Positions 32,674-40,836 of a stretch of DNA of 64,000 nucleotides are shown piece by piece. Under the pieces are notes generated by a model. It made no database searches and was not told the origin of the DNA. It saw only the letters and a list, made by a program, of their open reading frames with translations. Within the stretch, counting starts at the first letter, position 1. Each line of letters starts with the position of its first letter. Both the position numbers and the translations under genes were made by a program. The stretch covers positions 62,001 to 126,000 of the forward strand of contig NZ_AQPF01000008.1 in assembly GCF_009846745.1 (NCBI RefSeq), in the 5' to 3' direction. This DNA is from Alloalcanivorax xiamenensis. Its GTDB lineage: Bacteria > Pseudomonadota > Gammaproteobacteria > Pseudomonadales > Alcanivoracaceae.

Positions 32674-33924
32674 ATGCCAAAGACTTTGCTGATCCGGTCC
32701 AGCCTGCTGACGCCACTGGATGCCAACCACTGGCGATACATCAGCGACGGCGGCCTCTTGATCAAGGCCGGGCGCATCGTCGACGTGGACCGGATCGAGC
32801 GATTCGCCGACGGCCGGGATCAGAACACTCTGGAACTGGATGGCCTGCTGGTCCCCGGTTTCGTGGACGTCCATATTCATTGGGTACAACATCATGTTCG
32901 CGGACGCTTCCAAACCGACCTGATGGAATGGCTGCGCGAACATATCTGGCCGGAAGAAGCGGGCTTTGAGCATGCCGGAATCGCCCACCGTCACGCGCGG
33001 GCTTTCTTCGGCGACACACTACGCGCCGGCACCACCCTGGGCATGGCCTATTCCAGCCCGCACGACGGTGCCCTACGCATCGCCGCCGAGCACGCCAAAG
33101 GCGACTGGATCCTGGGCAACGCCATCATGGAAAAATGCGCTCCGGAGCCGCTCTGCAAGGCCAGCCCGGATAATGCCGATGCCGTGGCGCCGTTGTTGAA
33201 GGAGCTGGGCACCGCGCGCTACGCCATTACGCCGCGCTTCGCTCTCAATTGCAGTGCCCGGCTGATGGGTGAGCTGGGAGAACTGGCACGACGCACCGGC
33301 GCCTTCGTGCAGACGCATTTATCCGAATCCCCTCAGGAAATCCGGGAAGTCCAACAGGCCTTCCCCGAGGCGCGGGATTACACCGATGTTTATGACCGGG
33401 CCGGGCTGTTGACCCCACGCACCGTGCTCGGTCACTGCATTCATCTTTCGCAACGCGAGTACCACACGCTCGCGCAGCGGCGCAGCTGGATCGCGCACTG
33501 CCCGTCAAGCAACGAAGCCCTGGATAGTGGTCGGATGGACCTGGAAGCAGTACGGCAACACCAACTGCGGTTCGCCCTGGCATCGGACGTGGGCGCGGGG
33601 CCAAGTCACAGCATGCTGCACGTCATGCAACGTTTTCTGGACCAGCATCGGGCCGCCGGTGTGCCGGTAACCGCGCGGGAAGCGCTCTACCGAGCTACCC
33701 AGGCCGGCGCGGATTGTCTTGGGCGAGGCCTCGAAGCCGGCAGTCTGACCGCGGGAAAAAGGGCGGACTTCGTTCTGCTGCCCCGCCCGGTTGGCAAAGC
33801 CGGCATCGAGGATTGGTTTGAGGAATTACTGCGCGGCGACGCCACCGATCTGGAGCAGCGCCCATTACAGACCTGGCTCGGCGGTACTCCGGTTTCACCC
33901 GGTCCGATCATACAGACGCAGTAA
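32674..33924 (+). CDS. guaD: Guanine deaminase (amidohydrolase superfamily)
   Basis: 416 aa. Converts guanine to xanthine and ammonia. Metal ligands H67 and H69 in VPGFVDVHIHW; TDLMEWLREHIWPEE is the family-typical L-x-W-L segment; His in VQTHLSESPQEI, His in LGHCIHLSQ and Asp in ALASDVGAGPS complete the site. It is slightly shorter than E. coli GuaD (439 aa). It heads the purine cluster, ends overlapping uraD tail-to-tail by 30 bp, and has the shared operator just upstream. Ribosome site AGGGA. Other aminohydrolases are possible, but WL-x(7)-E plus context favours guanine. Confidence 0.85.
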   Translation: MPKTLLIRSSLLTPLDANHWRYISDGGLLIKAGRIVDVDRIERFADGRDQNTLELDGLLVPGFVDVHIHWVQHHVRGRFQTDLMEWLREHIWPEEAGFEHAGIAHRHARAFFGDTLRAGTTLGMAYSSPHDGALRIAAEHAKGDWILGNAIMEKCAPEPLCKASPDNADAVAPLLKELGTARYAITPRFALNCSARLMGELGELARRTGAFVQTHLSESPQEIREVQQAFPEARDYTDVYDRAGLLTPRTVLGHCIHLSQREYHTLAQRRSWIAHCPSSNEALDSGRMDLEAVRQHQLRFALASDVGAGPSHSMLHVMQRFLDQHRAAGVPVTAREALYRATQAGADCLGRGLEAGSLTAGKRADFVLLPRPVGKAGIEDWFEELLRGDATDLEQRPLQTWLGGTPVSPGPIIQTQ

Positions 33925-34425
33925 CGCGATACGATTCACCTGCTCCACCGCGGTCCCGCGTTCCTGTTCCGGGTCGTGCTCCAGGCGGGCGGCAAAGGCA
34001 TCCAGAATGTCTCCTCTGTGCAATCCCTTTACCGCGATAATAAAGGGAAAACCGAAACGCTTTTGGTAAGCGTCGTTCAGCGCCTGAAAGCGGGCGTATT
34101 CTTCCGGCGTGCACTGGTCCAGGCCAGCGGAAGCCTGCTCCGCGCTGGAGTCCCGGGTCAGCTCACCAGCCAGGGCGGCTTTGCCGGCCAGGTCCGGGTG
34201 CGATCGCAACACGCTCAGCTGGCAGTCCGGATCCGCCGCGCGAAATACCCTCCCCATCACTTCCGCCAGTCCTTGCGGGGTGTCCTGCGGTTCGCCGAGC
34301 CCCAGTTGGTAAGCCTTTCTGGCAATCCATGGAGAATGTTCATACACATCACCGAACCTGGCGACGAAGCCGGCTTCGTCGAGCCGGCTCGGGCGAGGTG
34401 TCAAAAGAACGTTTTTGTCAGCCAT
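33895..34425 (-). CDS. uraD: OHCU decarboxylase
   Basis: 176 aa. Decarboxylates 2-oxo-4-hydroxy-4-carboxy-5-ureidoimidazoline to S-allantoin. Key His H76 in LRSHPDLAGKAAL is the signature; EEYARFQALNDAYQKRFGFPFIIA is the second conserved block. The start at 34425 overlaps the puuE stop by 8 bp, so puuE and uraD are co-transcribed and probably coupled. Typical length for the family. It works directly after UraH, encoded on the opposite side of the shared divergent promoter. Confidence 0.93.
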   Translation of the reverse strand: MADKNVLLTPRPSRLDEAGFVARFGDVYEHSPWIARKAYQLGLGEPQDTPQGLAEVMGRVFRAADPDCQLSVLRSHPDLAGKAALAGELTRDSSAEQASAGLDQCTPEEYARFQALNDAYQKRFGFPFIIAVKGLHRGDILDAFAARLEHDPEQERGTAVEQVNRIALLRLYDRTG

Positions 34426-35323
34426 GATGCTCCATCCAATGTCGGGCGATATCAATGCGCCGGGCGAGCCACACATTCTTGTGGGCACGCAGATATTTCA
34501 GGAACCGCTCCAGCGCCGCGGCGCGGCCCGGACGCCCCGCCAACCGGCAATGCAAACCCACCGACAACATGCGCGGCTGCTCCGCCCCTTCTTGATACAG
34601 CACATCGAAAGCGTCCCGCAGATATGTGAAAAACTGATCACCACTGTTGAAACCGCCGGGGCTGGCGAAGCGCATGTCATTGGCATCCAGCGTGTAGGGC
34701 ACCACCAGATGCCGTTGCCCGGACACCTGCGTCCAGAACGGCAACTCATCGCTGTAGTCATCGGCGTCATAGAGAAAACCGCCATGTTCCACTACCAGCC
34801 TGCGGGTATTCGGGCTGGTGCGTCCGGTGTACCAGCCCAGCGGCGGTGTGCCGGCGGCGCGCGTCAGCGCCTCCATCGCGCGACCAATATGTTCCGCCTC
34901 CACCGCCTCCGGCACATATTGATAGTCAATCCAGCGATAGCCGTGACTGCAGATTTCGTGCCCCTCTTCCACCATGGCGCGAATGACTTCCGGATGCCGC
35001 TCCGCCGCCATGCCCACGGCGAACACGGTGAGCGGAATCCGATAGCGCTGAAACAGCTTCAACAAACGCCATACCCCGACCCGGCTACCGTATTCATAGA
35101 GCGACTCCATGCTCATATGACGTACGCCTTGGCGCGCGTCGGCACCAACCATTTCCGATAAAAAAAACTCCGAAGCCGGATCACCGTGCAGGACGCAATT
35201 CTCCCCGCCTTCTTCGTAATTAAGTACGAACTGCACCGCTACCCGAGCCTCATCGGGCCAGCGTGGGTTCGGCGGACAAGCTCCATAGCCAATCAGGTCA
35301 CGGGGGTAAGACAGATAAGACAT
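34418..35323 (-). CDS. puuE: Metal-independent allantoinase PuuE (polysaccharide-deacetylase fold)
   Basis: 301 aa. Opens allantoin to allantoate. YPRDLIGYGACPPNPRWPDEARVAVQ and LNYEEGGEN are the PuuE signature; later EICSHGYRWIDYQ and GWYTGRTSPNTRRL. The fold is that of NodB-like deacetylases, unlike the classical DHOase-type allantoinase. Start at 35323; an in-frame ATG at 35362 would lie inside the operator. Divergent from uraH with a shared ATGTATACAT site between them. Confidence 0.93.
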   Translation of the reverse strand: MSYLSYPRDLIGYGACPPNPRWPDEARVAVQFVLNYEEGGENCVLHGDPASEFFLSEMVGADARQGVRHMSMESLYEYGSRVGVWRLLKLFQRYRIPLTVFAVGMAAERHPEVIRAMVEEGHEICSHGYRWIDYQYVPEAVEAEHIGRAMEALTRAAGTPPLGWYTGRTSPNTRRLVVEHGGFLYDADDYSDELPFWTQVSGQRHLVVPYTLDANDMRFASPGGFNSGDQFFTYLRDAFDVLYQEGAEQPRMLSVGLHCRLAGRPGRAAALERFLKYLRAHKNVWLARRIDIARHWMEHHG

Positions 35324-35353
35324 GTTTGCCTCCACTCTGGCACCAATCATGCA

Positions 35354-35361
35354 TGTATACA
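35354..35361. promoter_or_regulatory. TGTATACA operator between puuE and uraH
   Basis: Within ATGTATACAT, 30 bp before puuE and 47 bp before uraH, so one bound regulator could control both halves of the ring-opening pathway. Confidence 0.72.
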
Positions 35362-35408
35362 TTTTGAACTAGTTATTGTCGACATTGTTCTTGAACACAG
35401 GAGCACAC

Positions 35409-35762
35409 ATGGGCCGATTGACCACCCACGTTCTGGACACCTGTAATGGTTGTCCCGCCGCCCACCTCGATCTCCAATTGTGGCGAATGGAGGGCAATCA
35501 GGCCCGGCTGTTGACCGGATGCAAAACCAATGCCGATGGACGTTGCGACGCGCCGCTGCTTGAAGGCGTCACCATGGTAAGCGGGGAATACCAATTGCAT
35601 TTCGCGGTGGGGAGCTACTTCGCCGCCCGGGGCATAGCCTTACCAGACCCGTCATTTCTCGATGACGTCGTGGTTCAGTTCGGCATCAGCAACACCACTG
35701 AGCATTACCATGTGCCGTTGCTGGTCTCCCCCTACGGCTACAGCACCTACCGCGGCAGCTGA
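35409..35762 (+). CDS. uraH: 5-hydroxyisourate hydrolase (transthyretin-like)
   Basis: 117 aa. Hydrolyses 5-hydroxyisourate to OHCU. LTTHVLDTCNGCPA at the N-terminus supplies catalytic H7; Arg in DGRCDAPL (R45) and the C-terminal tetrapeptide YRGS are diagnostic of the enzyme as opposed to vertebrate transthyretin. HYHVPLLVSPYGYSTYRGS is the full closing motif. Start at 35409 with GGAG six bases upstream. First gene of uraH-puuD-alc-allA; 11 bp ahead of puuD. Confidence 0.95.
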   Translation: MGRLTTHVLDTCNGCPAAHLDLQLWRMEGNQARLLTGCKTNADGRCDAPLLEGVTMVSGEYQLHFAVGSYFAARGIALPDPSFLDDVVVQFGISNTTEHYHVPLLVSPYGYSTYRGS

Positions 35763-35773
35763 CGGGGGAGACC

Positions 35774-36988
35774 ATGGAAGCGCATTTATACGAATGGGCC
35801 AATCTGCTGATCCGCTGGTTGCACATCACCGTTGGCATAGCCTGGATAGGGGCTTCTTTCTATTTCAATTGGCTGGAGAACCATCTGGAGCGAGAGGGCC
35901 CGAAATCACGGGGCGTCGCGGGTACTCTCTGGGCCATCCACGGTGGCGGCTTTTACTACCTGCAGAAATATCAGGTTGCGCCGGAGCAGCTGCCCGAACA
36001 TCTTCACTGGTTCAAATGGGAGGCCTATTACACCTGGATGAGCGGCTTCCTGTTGTTGTTCGTGGTGTATTACCTGAATGCCGGAACCAATCTGATCGAT
36101 CCTTCGGTGGCGGAGTTGTCCCCACTTACCGCCAGCCTGATCGGCATTGGCGTTCTGATTCTCTCCTGGCTGGTGTACGACGGATTGTGCCGCTCGCCAC
36201 TGGGACGGCGCCCGGCGCTACTGGCGGCGGTGGGCCTTGTTTTGCTAGTGGCTCTGGCCTGGGGACTGAGCCAGATTTTCAGTGGCCGAGGCGCCTACAT
36301 CCATGTCGGCGCCGCCATCGGTACCTGCATGGTCGCCAACGTCTTTTTCGTGATCATTCCCGGCCAGCGCGCCATGGTGGACGCCATGACCGTCGGTCGC
36401 GAGCCCGATGCCGCCAGGGGGCTGGCCGGCGCGCAACGCTCCAGGCACAACAACTATCTGACTCTGCCAGTGCTGTTCATCATGATCAGCAACCATTTCC
36501 CCGGCACCTACGGCAGCCACTGGAACTGGCTGATTCTGGCGTGCCTGATGGCGAGCAGCCTGTTGATTCGCCATTACTTCAACATTCGCCATCTGCCCCG
36601 GCCCGCCAAGATCGCCTTGCCACTGGCCGGCGCGGCCGGATTAATCGCGCTGATCTTACTGACCACGCCGGCCGGGCCGGCGCCAGCGGAGGCCGGCCTG
36701 CCACCGGTTCCGTTCTCCCGGGTGGAAAGTATCGTGAAAGAACGCTGTGCCGGCTGCCATGCGGCCCACCCGGATTTCGCCGGCTTCGCCACGCCGCCCA
36801 AGGGCGTGCGGCTGGATACACCGGCGCAAATCCGCGCCCACAGAACCCGGATCGGCCAGTTGGCCGTGACCACCTCGGTAATGCCACCAGGCAACATCAC
36901 TCACATCACCGACGACGAACGCGCGTTACTGGCCCGTTGGTTGCAACAAGGCCCGGAACACGATTCGGAAAACAGTCAGACGGAATAA
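35774..36988 (+). CDS. puuD: PuuD, membrane urate oxidase with C-terminal cytochrome c domain
   Basis: 404 aa. About eight membrane segments over residues 10-295 (LHITVGIAWIGASFYFNWLEN is the PuuD signature) followed by a periplasmic cytochrome c domain with haem motif CAGCH at 325-329 and axial Met in SVMPPGN. PuuD oxidises urate to 5-hydroxyisourate and feeds electrons to the respiratory chain, replacing soluble uricase or FAD-type HpxO. Placement between uraH and alc agrees exactly with the pathway. It ends 30 bp before alc. Confidence 0.94.
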   Translation: MEAHLYEWANLLIRWLHITVGIAWIGASFYFNWLENHLEREGPKSRGVAGTLWAIHGGGFYYLQKYQVAPEQLPEHLHWFKWEAYYTWMSGFLLLFVVYYLNAGTNLIDPSVAELSPLTASLIGIGVLILSWLVYDGLCRSPLGRRPALLAAVGLVLLVALAWGLSQIFSGRGAYIHVGAAIGTCMVANVFFVIIPGQRAMVDAMTVGREPDAARGLAGAQRSRHNNYLTLPVLFIMISNHFPGTYGSHWNWLILACLMASSLLIRHYFNIRHLPRPAKIALPLAGAAGLIALILLTTPAGPAPAEAGLPPVPFSRVESIVKERCAGCHAAHPDFAGFATPPKGVRLDTPAQIRAHRTRIGQLAVTTSVMPPGNITHITDDERALLARWLQQGPEHDSENSQTE

Positions 36989-37018
36989 CCCGGCCATGAC
37001 CGGAACCATGGAGCCCCA

Positions 37019-38005
37019 ATGACGGACACCAACATCGCCTACCCGAATCTCGCCGCCGCCCGGCTGGGCACGGAGATCGTATCGGTTACCGACCAGTTCT
37101 TCGCCAGCGCCGAACGCATGCTGGCGGAAACGCCCCCCCGATTCATCGCCGACAAATTCGACGATCACGGCAAATGGATGGACGGCTGGGAAACCCGCCG
37201 ACGCCGCGGCCCCGGACACGACAGTGCGATCGTGCGGCTGGGCGCCCCCGGTGACGTCCACCAGCTGGAAATCGATACCGCCCACTTCACCGGCAACTAC
37301 CCCATGGCCGCTTCCGTGGACGCCTGCGTCCTCGGCACTGGCGAGGACCCGGCTTCCGCCCATTGGCGGCCCCTGCTGACCATCACCGCTCTGCAAGGCG
37401 ACCATCCCCACCACTTCACCTTGCCCGCGCCACGGCATGCCACCCACGTTCGCCTGAATCTCTATCCCGATGGCGGCGTGGCGCGCTTTCGTGTGCTGGG
37501 CCGCCCGCGCGTGGAGTGGGCCGGCTTTGCCGCGAACCAGGAAGTGGAACTGTCGGCGGCCCGGCTTGGCGGCCAGGTTCTGGCCCTGAGCGACGCCCAC
37601 TATGGCTGGCCGCACTCGCTGCTCTATCCCGGCCGGGGCCTGAACATGGGGGACGGCTGGGAAACCCGCCGACGCCGTGAACCGGGTTTCGACTGGTGTG
37701 TGATCGGTCTGGGCCACCGCGGCCGGATCACCGCACTGGAAGTGGACACCGCCTTTTTCAAAGGCAACTTCCCGGCTCAAGTGTCGGTGCAGGCCGCCAA
37801 CCTGGAAGACCATGCAAACGCCGCCCTGCTGCGCGCCTCCAGCATGTTCTGGCCGACACTGCTGGCGCCGCAACCGCTCGGCCCCGATGCCATACACCGT
37901 TTTCAGGATCAGTTGGAAACCCTGGATGCGGCGACTCATGTTCGTCTCAACATGCACCCGGATGGCGGCATCAGCCGCTTCCGCGTATTCGGTCAAATTC
38001 AATGA
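37019..38005 (+). CDS. alc: Allantoicase
   Basis: 328 aa, two repeats of the allantoicase domain: KWMDGWETRRRRGPGHD (about residues 51-67) and MGDGWETRRRREPGFDW (about 210-226). Each is followed by an IDTAHFTGN- or VDTAFFKGN-type strand. It cleaves allantoate to S-ureidoglycolate and urea in the cytoplasm. The stop overlaps the allA start (ATGA), so the last two steps are translationally coupled. Length is typical. Confidence 0.95.
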   Translation: MTDTNIAYPNLAAARLGTEIVSVTDQFFASAERMLAETPPRFIADKFDDHGKWMDGWETRRRRGPGHDSAIVRLGAPGDVHQLEIDTAHFTGNYPMAASVDACVLGTGEDPASAHWRPLLTITALQGDHPHHFTLPAPRHATHVRLNLYPDGGVARFRVLGRPRVEWAGFAANQEVELSAARLGGQVLALSDAHYGWPHSLLYPGRGLNMGDGWETRRRREPGFDWCVIGLGHRGRITALEVDTAFFKGNFPAQVSVQAANLEDHANAALLRASSMFWPTLLAPQPLGPDAIHRFQDQLETLDAATHVRLNMHPDGGISRFRVFGQIQ

Positions 38006-38502
38006 TCGCCCAGGAGCTGATGCTGGAACCGCTGACGGCGGAAGCGTTCGCGCCCTTCGGCGACCTGATCAACAGCCATGCGCGGGACTACTTCCTGATC
38101 AACGATGACCAATGCCGGCGCTACCATCGCCTGGCCAAAGTGGAGACCGGCACGGACGGAGACGCTATTCTCAGTCTGTTCCGGCCTCGGCCGATCTCAC
38201 TGCCGCACACCCTGGCCCTGATGGAACGCCACCCTCTCGGCAGCCAGGCGTTCGTGCCGCTGGCTGGCCAGCCTTATATCGTGGTGGTGGCGCCACCCGG
38301 ACCACCGCCGGCGGCGACGGACCTGCGCGCGTTTCTGATCAGCGACGGCAGCGGCGTCAACTATCACGCGGGCACCTGGCATCACCCTCTTCTGGCCTTA
38401 CCGCCGGGGGGGGATTTTCTGGTCGCGGACCGGGAAGGCCCCGGCAACAACTGTGAAGAACATCTTCTGACGGGTGTCCGCCTTCCGGTTGCACCCGAAT
38501 AA
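38002..38502 (+). CDS. allA: Ureidoglycolate lyase
   Basis: 166 aa cupin-fold enzyme. MLEPLTAEAFAPFGDLI is the family opening; later HPLGSQAFVPL and NYHAGTWHHPLLAL carry the metal and substrate residues. Converts ureidoglycolate to glyoxylate and urea. The ATG overlaps the allantoicase stop by 4 bp. A TGTATACA site follows 6 bp after its stop, marking the next transcription unit (GntR). Confidence 0.94.
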   Translation: MIAQELMLEPLTAEAFAPFGDLINSHARDYFLINDDQCRRYHRLAKVETGTDGDAILSLFRPRPISLPHTLALMERHPLGSQAFVPLAGQPYIVVVAPPGPPPAATDLRAFLISDGSGVNYHAGTWHHPLLALPPGGDFLVADREGPGNNCEEHLLTGVRLPVAPE

Positions 38503-38507
38503 GGGTC

Positions 38508-38515
38508 TGTATACA
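38508..38515. promoter_or_regulatory. TGTATACA operator of the purine-cluster gntR
   Basis: Exact core 37 bp before the GntR start and directly behind allA. Fits negative autoregulation by the GntR protein. Confidence 0.68.
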
Positions 38516-38551
38516 TTCCGGTAGTCCCCAAAATAAGGAATAACGGTACCC

Positions 38552-39301
38552 ATGGCTGTCGATCCCCATACGGACAAACAAACCGCCGCGTCGCTGGGCG
38601 CCGTGAACGCCAATAGCGGCCGGGGATCACGCAAGGCCACCGACCAGACCATCTACGATTCCATCTATCAGGCGGTGCTGACGCAGCGGCTGCCTCCCGG
38701 CTCGAAACTACCAGAAGTGGCGTTAAGTGAACTGTTCGGGGTGAGCCGCTCCATCGTGCGCAAAGCCTTGACGCGGCTTGCCTCCGATCACGTCACCGAA
38801 CAAAGCCCCAATCAAATGGCGGTGGTGGCCAGACCCGGCATCGAGGAAACCCGGCAGATTTTCGCCGCCCGCCGCCTGGTGGAAGGAGAAGTCACGCGCC
38901 TGGTGGCCGGCACCCTGGGCAAAGCGGAAGCACAGACGCTGCGAAAGCTGATCCGGGAAGAAAAGAGTGCCCATGAGCGTGGTCAGGATCAGCATCGCGT
39001 GCACTGCTCCATGGCAATCCATCAATACCTGGCTCGCCAATGCCCCAATCAGGTGCTCGGCAAGATGATGCTGGAACTGGTATTGCGCACGTCCATTGTC
39101 ATCGCCCTATACAAAGCCCCGGGCATTACCGCCTGTTTTCTCGGCAACGACCACGGCCGCCTGGCCGACCTGATCATCAAGGGCAAGGCGGAACAGGCGG
39201 CACAACTGGCGCGGGAACACCTGAATACCCTTGAAAGCCTGCTGGATCTGGACGAGCCCTCCGCCGACATCGATCTGGCAAGCATCTTGCGTTACCCCTG
39301 A
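38552..39301 (+). CDS. GntR-family (FCD) regulator of purine catabolism, probable
   Basis: 249 aa. About 30 flexible residues, then the winged HTH (IYDSIYQAVLTQRLPPGSKLPEVALSELFGVSRSIVRKALTRLAS, about 34-78) and an FCD domain (IFAARRLVEGEVTRLVAG, CSMAIHQYLARQ, HGRLADLIIKGKAEQAAQLAREHL). It sits inside the purine cluster behind its own TGTATACA site, so it is the best candidate for the protein that reads this palindrome. Effector might be urate, allantoin or another ureide; not shown by sequence. Confidence 0.88.
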   Translation: MAVDPHTDKQTAASLGAVNANSGRGSRKATDQTIYDSIYQAVLTQRLPPGSKLPEVALSELFGVSRSIVRKALTRLASDHVTEQSPNQMAVVARPGIEETRQIFAARRLVEGEVTRLVAGTLGKAEAQTLRKLIREEKSAHERGQDQHRVHCSMAIHQYLARQCPNQVLGKMMLELVLRTSIVIALYKAPGITACFLGNDHGRLADLIIKGKAEQAAQLAREHLNTLESLLDLDEPSADIDLASILRYP

Positions 39302-39367
39302 AGTCAAGCTGACCGCCGCTTCCGACGACGGCCCCGCTGCCGGGATTGAGTGTGCGCCACCGTCAGC

Positions 39368-39376
39368 GGTATACAA
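39368..39376. promoter_or_regulatory. GGTATACAA, partial operator before the deaminase gene
   Basis: Seven of eight core bases match TGTATACA; about 85 bp before the aminohydrolase start at 39461. Plausible weaker member of the site family. Confidence 0.45.
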
Positions 39377-39460
39377 GTCAGTGTACGTTCTTTCGGGTGA
39401 TCCCCGGATCACGCTGCGTCCCTTTTGTTTTTCCGTTTTTTTAAAAAGGAGCCCGGGGCA

Positions 39461-40825
39461 ATGAGCCGCACTCTGCTACTGAAGAACGCCACGGTGGTGG
39501 CGACCATGGACGACCACGGCACCGAGATCCGCGATGGCGCCGTCCTCATCGAAGACAACCGCATTCGCGCGGTCGGACCGAGCTATACCCTGCCCCGGGA
39601 GGCGGACGAAACCATCGATCTCAGTGGCCACGTGCTGATGCCGGGTCTGGTCAACACTCACCACCATATGTTCCAGAGCCTGACCCGGGCTTTACCGGCG
39701 GCGCAGAACGCCGAGCTGTTCGACTGGCTCGATGCCTTGTTCCCGATCTGGGCCAAGATCACTCCGGAAATGATGACGGTGTCGGCGCAAACCGCCATGG
39801 CGGAACTGATGCTGTCGGGATGCACCACTGCCGCCGATCACGCCTATTTCTATGTCAACGGCGGCCGCCTGGAGGACAACATCGAGGCGGCTTCGATCAT
39901 GGGCCTGCGCTATCACGGTGTCCGCGGCGCCATTACGCTGGGCAAAAGCCAAGGCGGCCTGCCACCGGATCTGGTGGTGGAGAAAGACGAGGACGCCGTG
40001 CTCAAGGAAATGCAACGGGTGGTGGAAACGCACCACGATGCCAGCGCCGATGCCATGTTACAGGTGGCTCTGGGGCCATCGTCACCGTTCACGGTATCGC
40101 CGGATTTGATGCGCCAGAGCGCGATCCTGGCACGCGACCTTGGCGTGCGGTTGCACACTCATACCGCCGAGAACGGCAAGGACCTGGCGTTCAGCCAGCA
40201 ACGTTATGGCATGACACCCGCCCAGTTCGCCGAGGAAATGAACTGGGTCGGCGATGACGTCTGGCACGCGCATTGTGTTCATCTGGATGATCACGGCATC
40301 CAGCTGTTCGGCCGTACCGGCACCGGCGTGGCGCACTGTCCCTGCTCCAATATGCGCCTGGCATCGGGCCACGCCCCGATCCGTCGCATGCTTGATCACG
40401 GTGTGCGCGTCGGTCTCGGCGTGGACGGCTCCGCCTCCAACGACGGTAATGATCTGCTCGGCGAAGCGCGCCAGGCCATGCTGGTGGCGCGGGTACGCGA
40501 CGAAGATCCCACCGCCCTGTCGGCTCGCGAGGCCCTGCGGCTGGCCACCCGGGGCGGTGCCGAAATACTGGGGCGCGGCGATCACCTGGGCCGCATTCAG
40601 ACCGGCTACTGCGCCGATCTGGTGGCCTGGAAATTGGACGACATCGCCTTCGCCGGTGGTCTGTCCGACCCACTGGCGGCACTTTTATTCTGCGCGCCCC
40701 GGCGGGTCGCCCTGAGCATCGTCAACGGCAAGACGGTGGTGCGTGACGGGCAGCTCACCACGGTGGAAGTACCGCGCCTGGTGGAGCGGCACAATCAACT
40801 GTCGCGGACACTGATCGACGGCTAG
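39461..40825 (+). CDS. 8-oxoguanine deaminase-like aminohydrolase
   Basis: 454 aa. Metal ligands H67 and H69 in GLVNTHHHMFQSLTRALP; His in LHTHTAENGKD, His in HAHCVHLDDHG, Asp in LGVDGSASNDGND. Residues such as LSGCTTAADHAYF and FDWLDALFPIWAKI match the Pseudomonas 8-oxoguanine deaminase type, which yields urate from 8-oxoguanine and so feeds directly into PuuD. AAAAAGGAG ribosome site. It differs from the aminohydrolase at 26989 in the loop after the HxH motif, so the two may have different substrates. Confidence 0.84.
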   Translation: MSRTLLLKNATVVATMDDHGTEIRDGAVLIEDNRIRAVGPSYTLPREADETIDLSGHVLMPGLVNTHHHMFQSLTRALPAAQNAELFDWLDALFPIWAKITPEMMTVSAQTAMAELMLSGCTTAADHAYFYVNGGRLEDNIEAASIMGLRYHGVRGAITLGKSQGGLPPDLVVEKDEDAVLKEMQRVVETHHDASADAMLQVALGPSSPFTVSPDLMRQSAILARDLGVRLHTHTAENGKDLAFSQQRYGMTPAQFAEEMNWVGDDVWHAHCVHLDDHGIQLFGRTGTGVAHCPCSNMRLASGHAPIRRMLDHGVRVGLGVDGSASNDGNDLLGEARQAMLVARVRDEDPTALSAREALRLATRGGAEILGRGDHLGRIQTGYCADLVAWKLDDIAFAGGLSDPLAALLFCAPRRVALSIVNGKTVVRDGQLTTVEVPRLVERHNQLSRTLIDG

Positions 40826-40836
40826 AGGGAGTTCCG

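Noticed and set aside
35662..36999. 445-codon frame overlapping puuD on the same strand
   Set aside because: puuD in the other frame has membrane helices and a haem motif; this frame is a low-complexity Arg/Gly/Pro shadow.
36926..38002. 358-codon frame opposite alc
   Set aside because: Allantoicase with both domain repeats is certain; the antisense reading has no motif.
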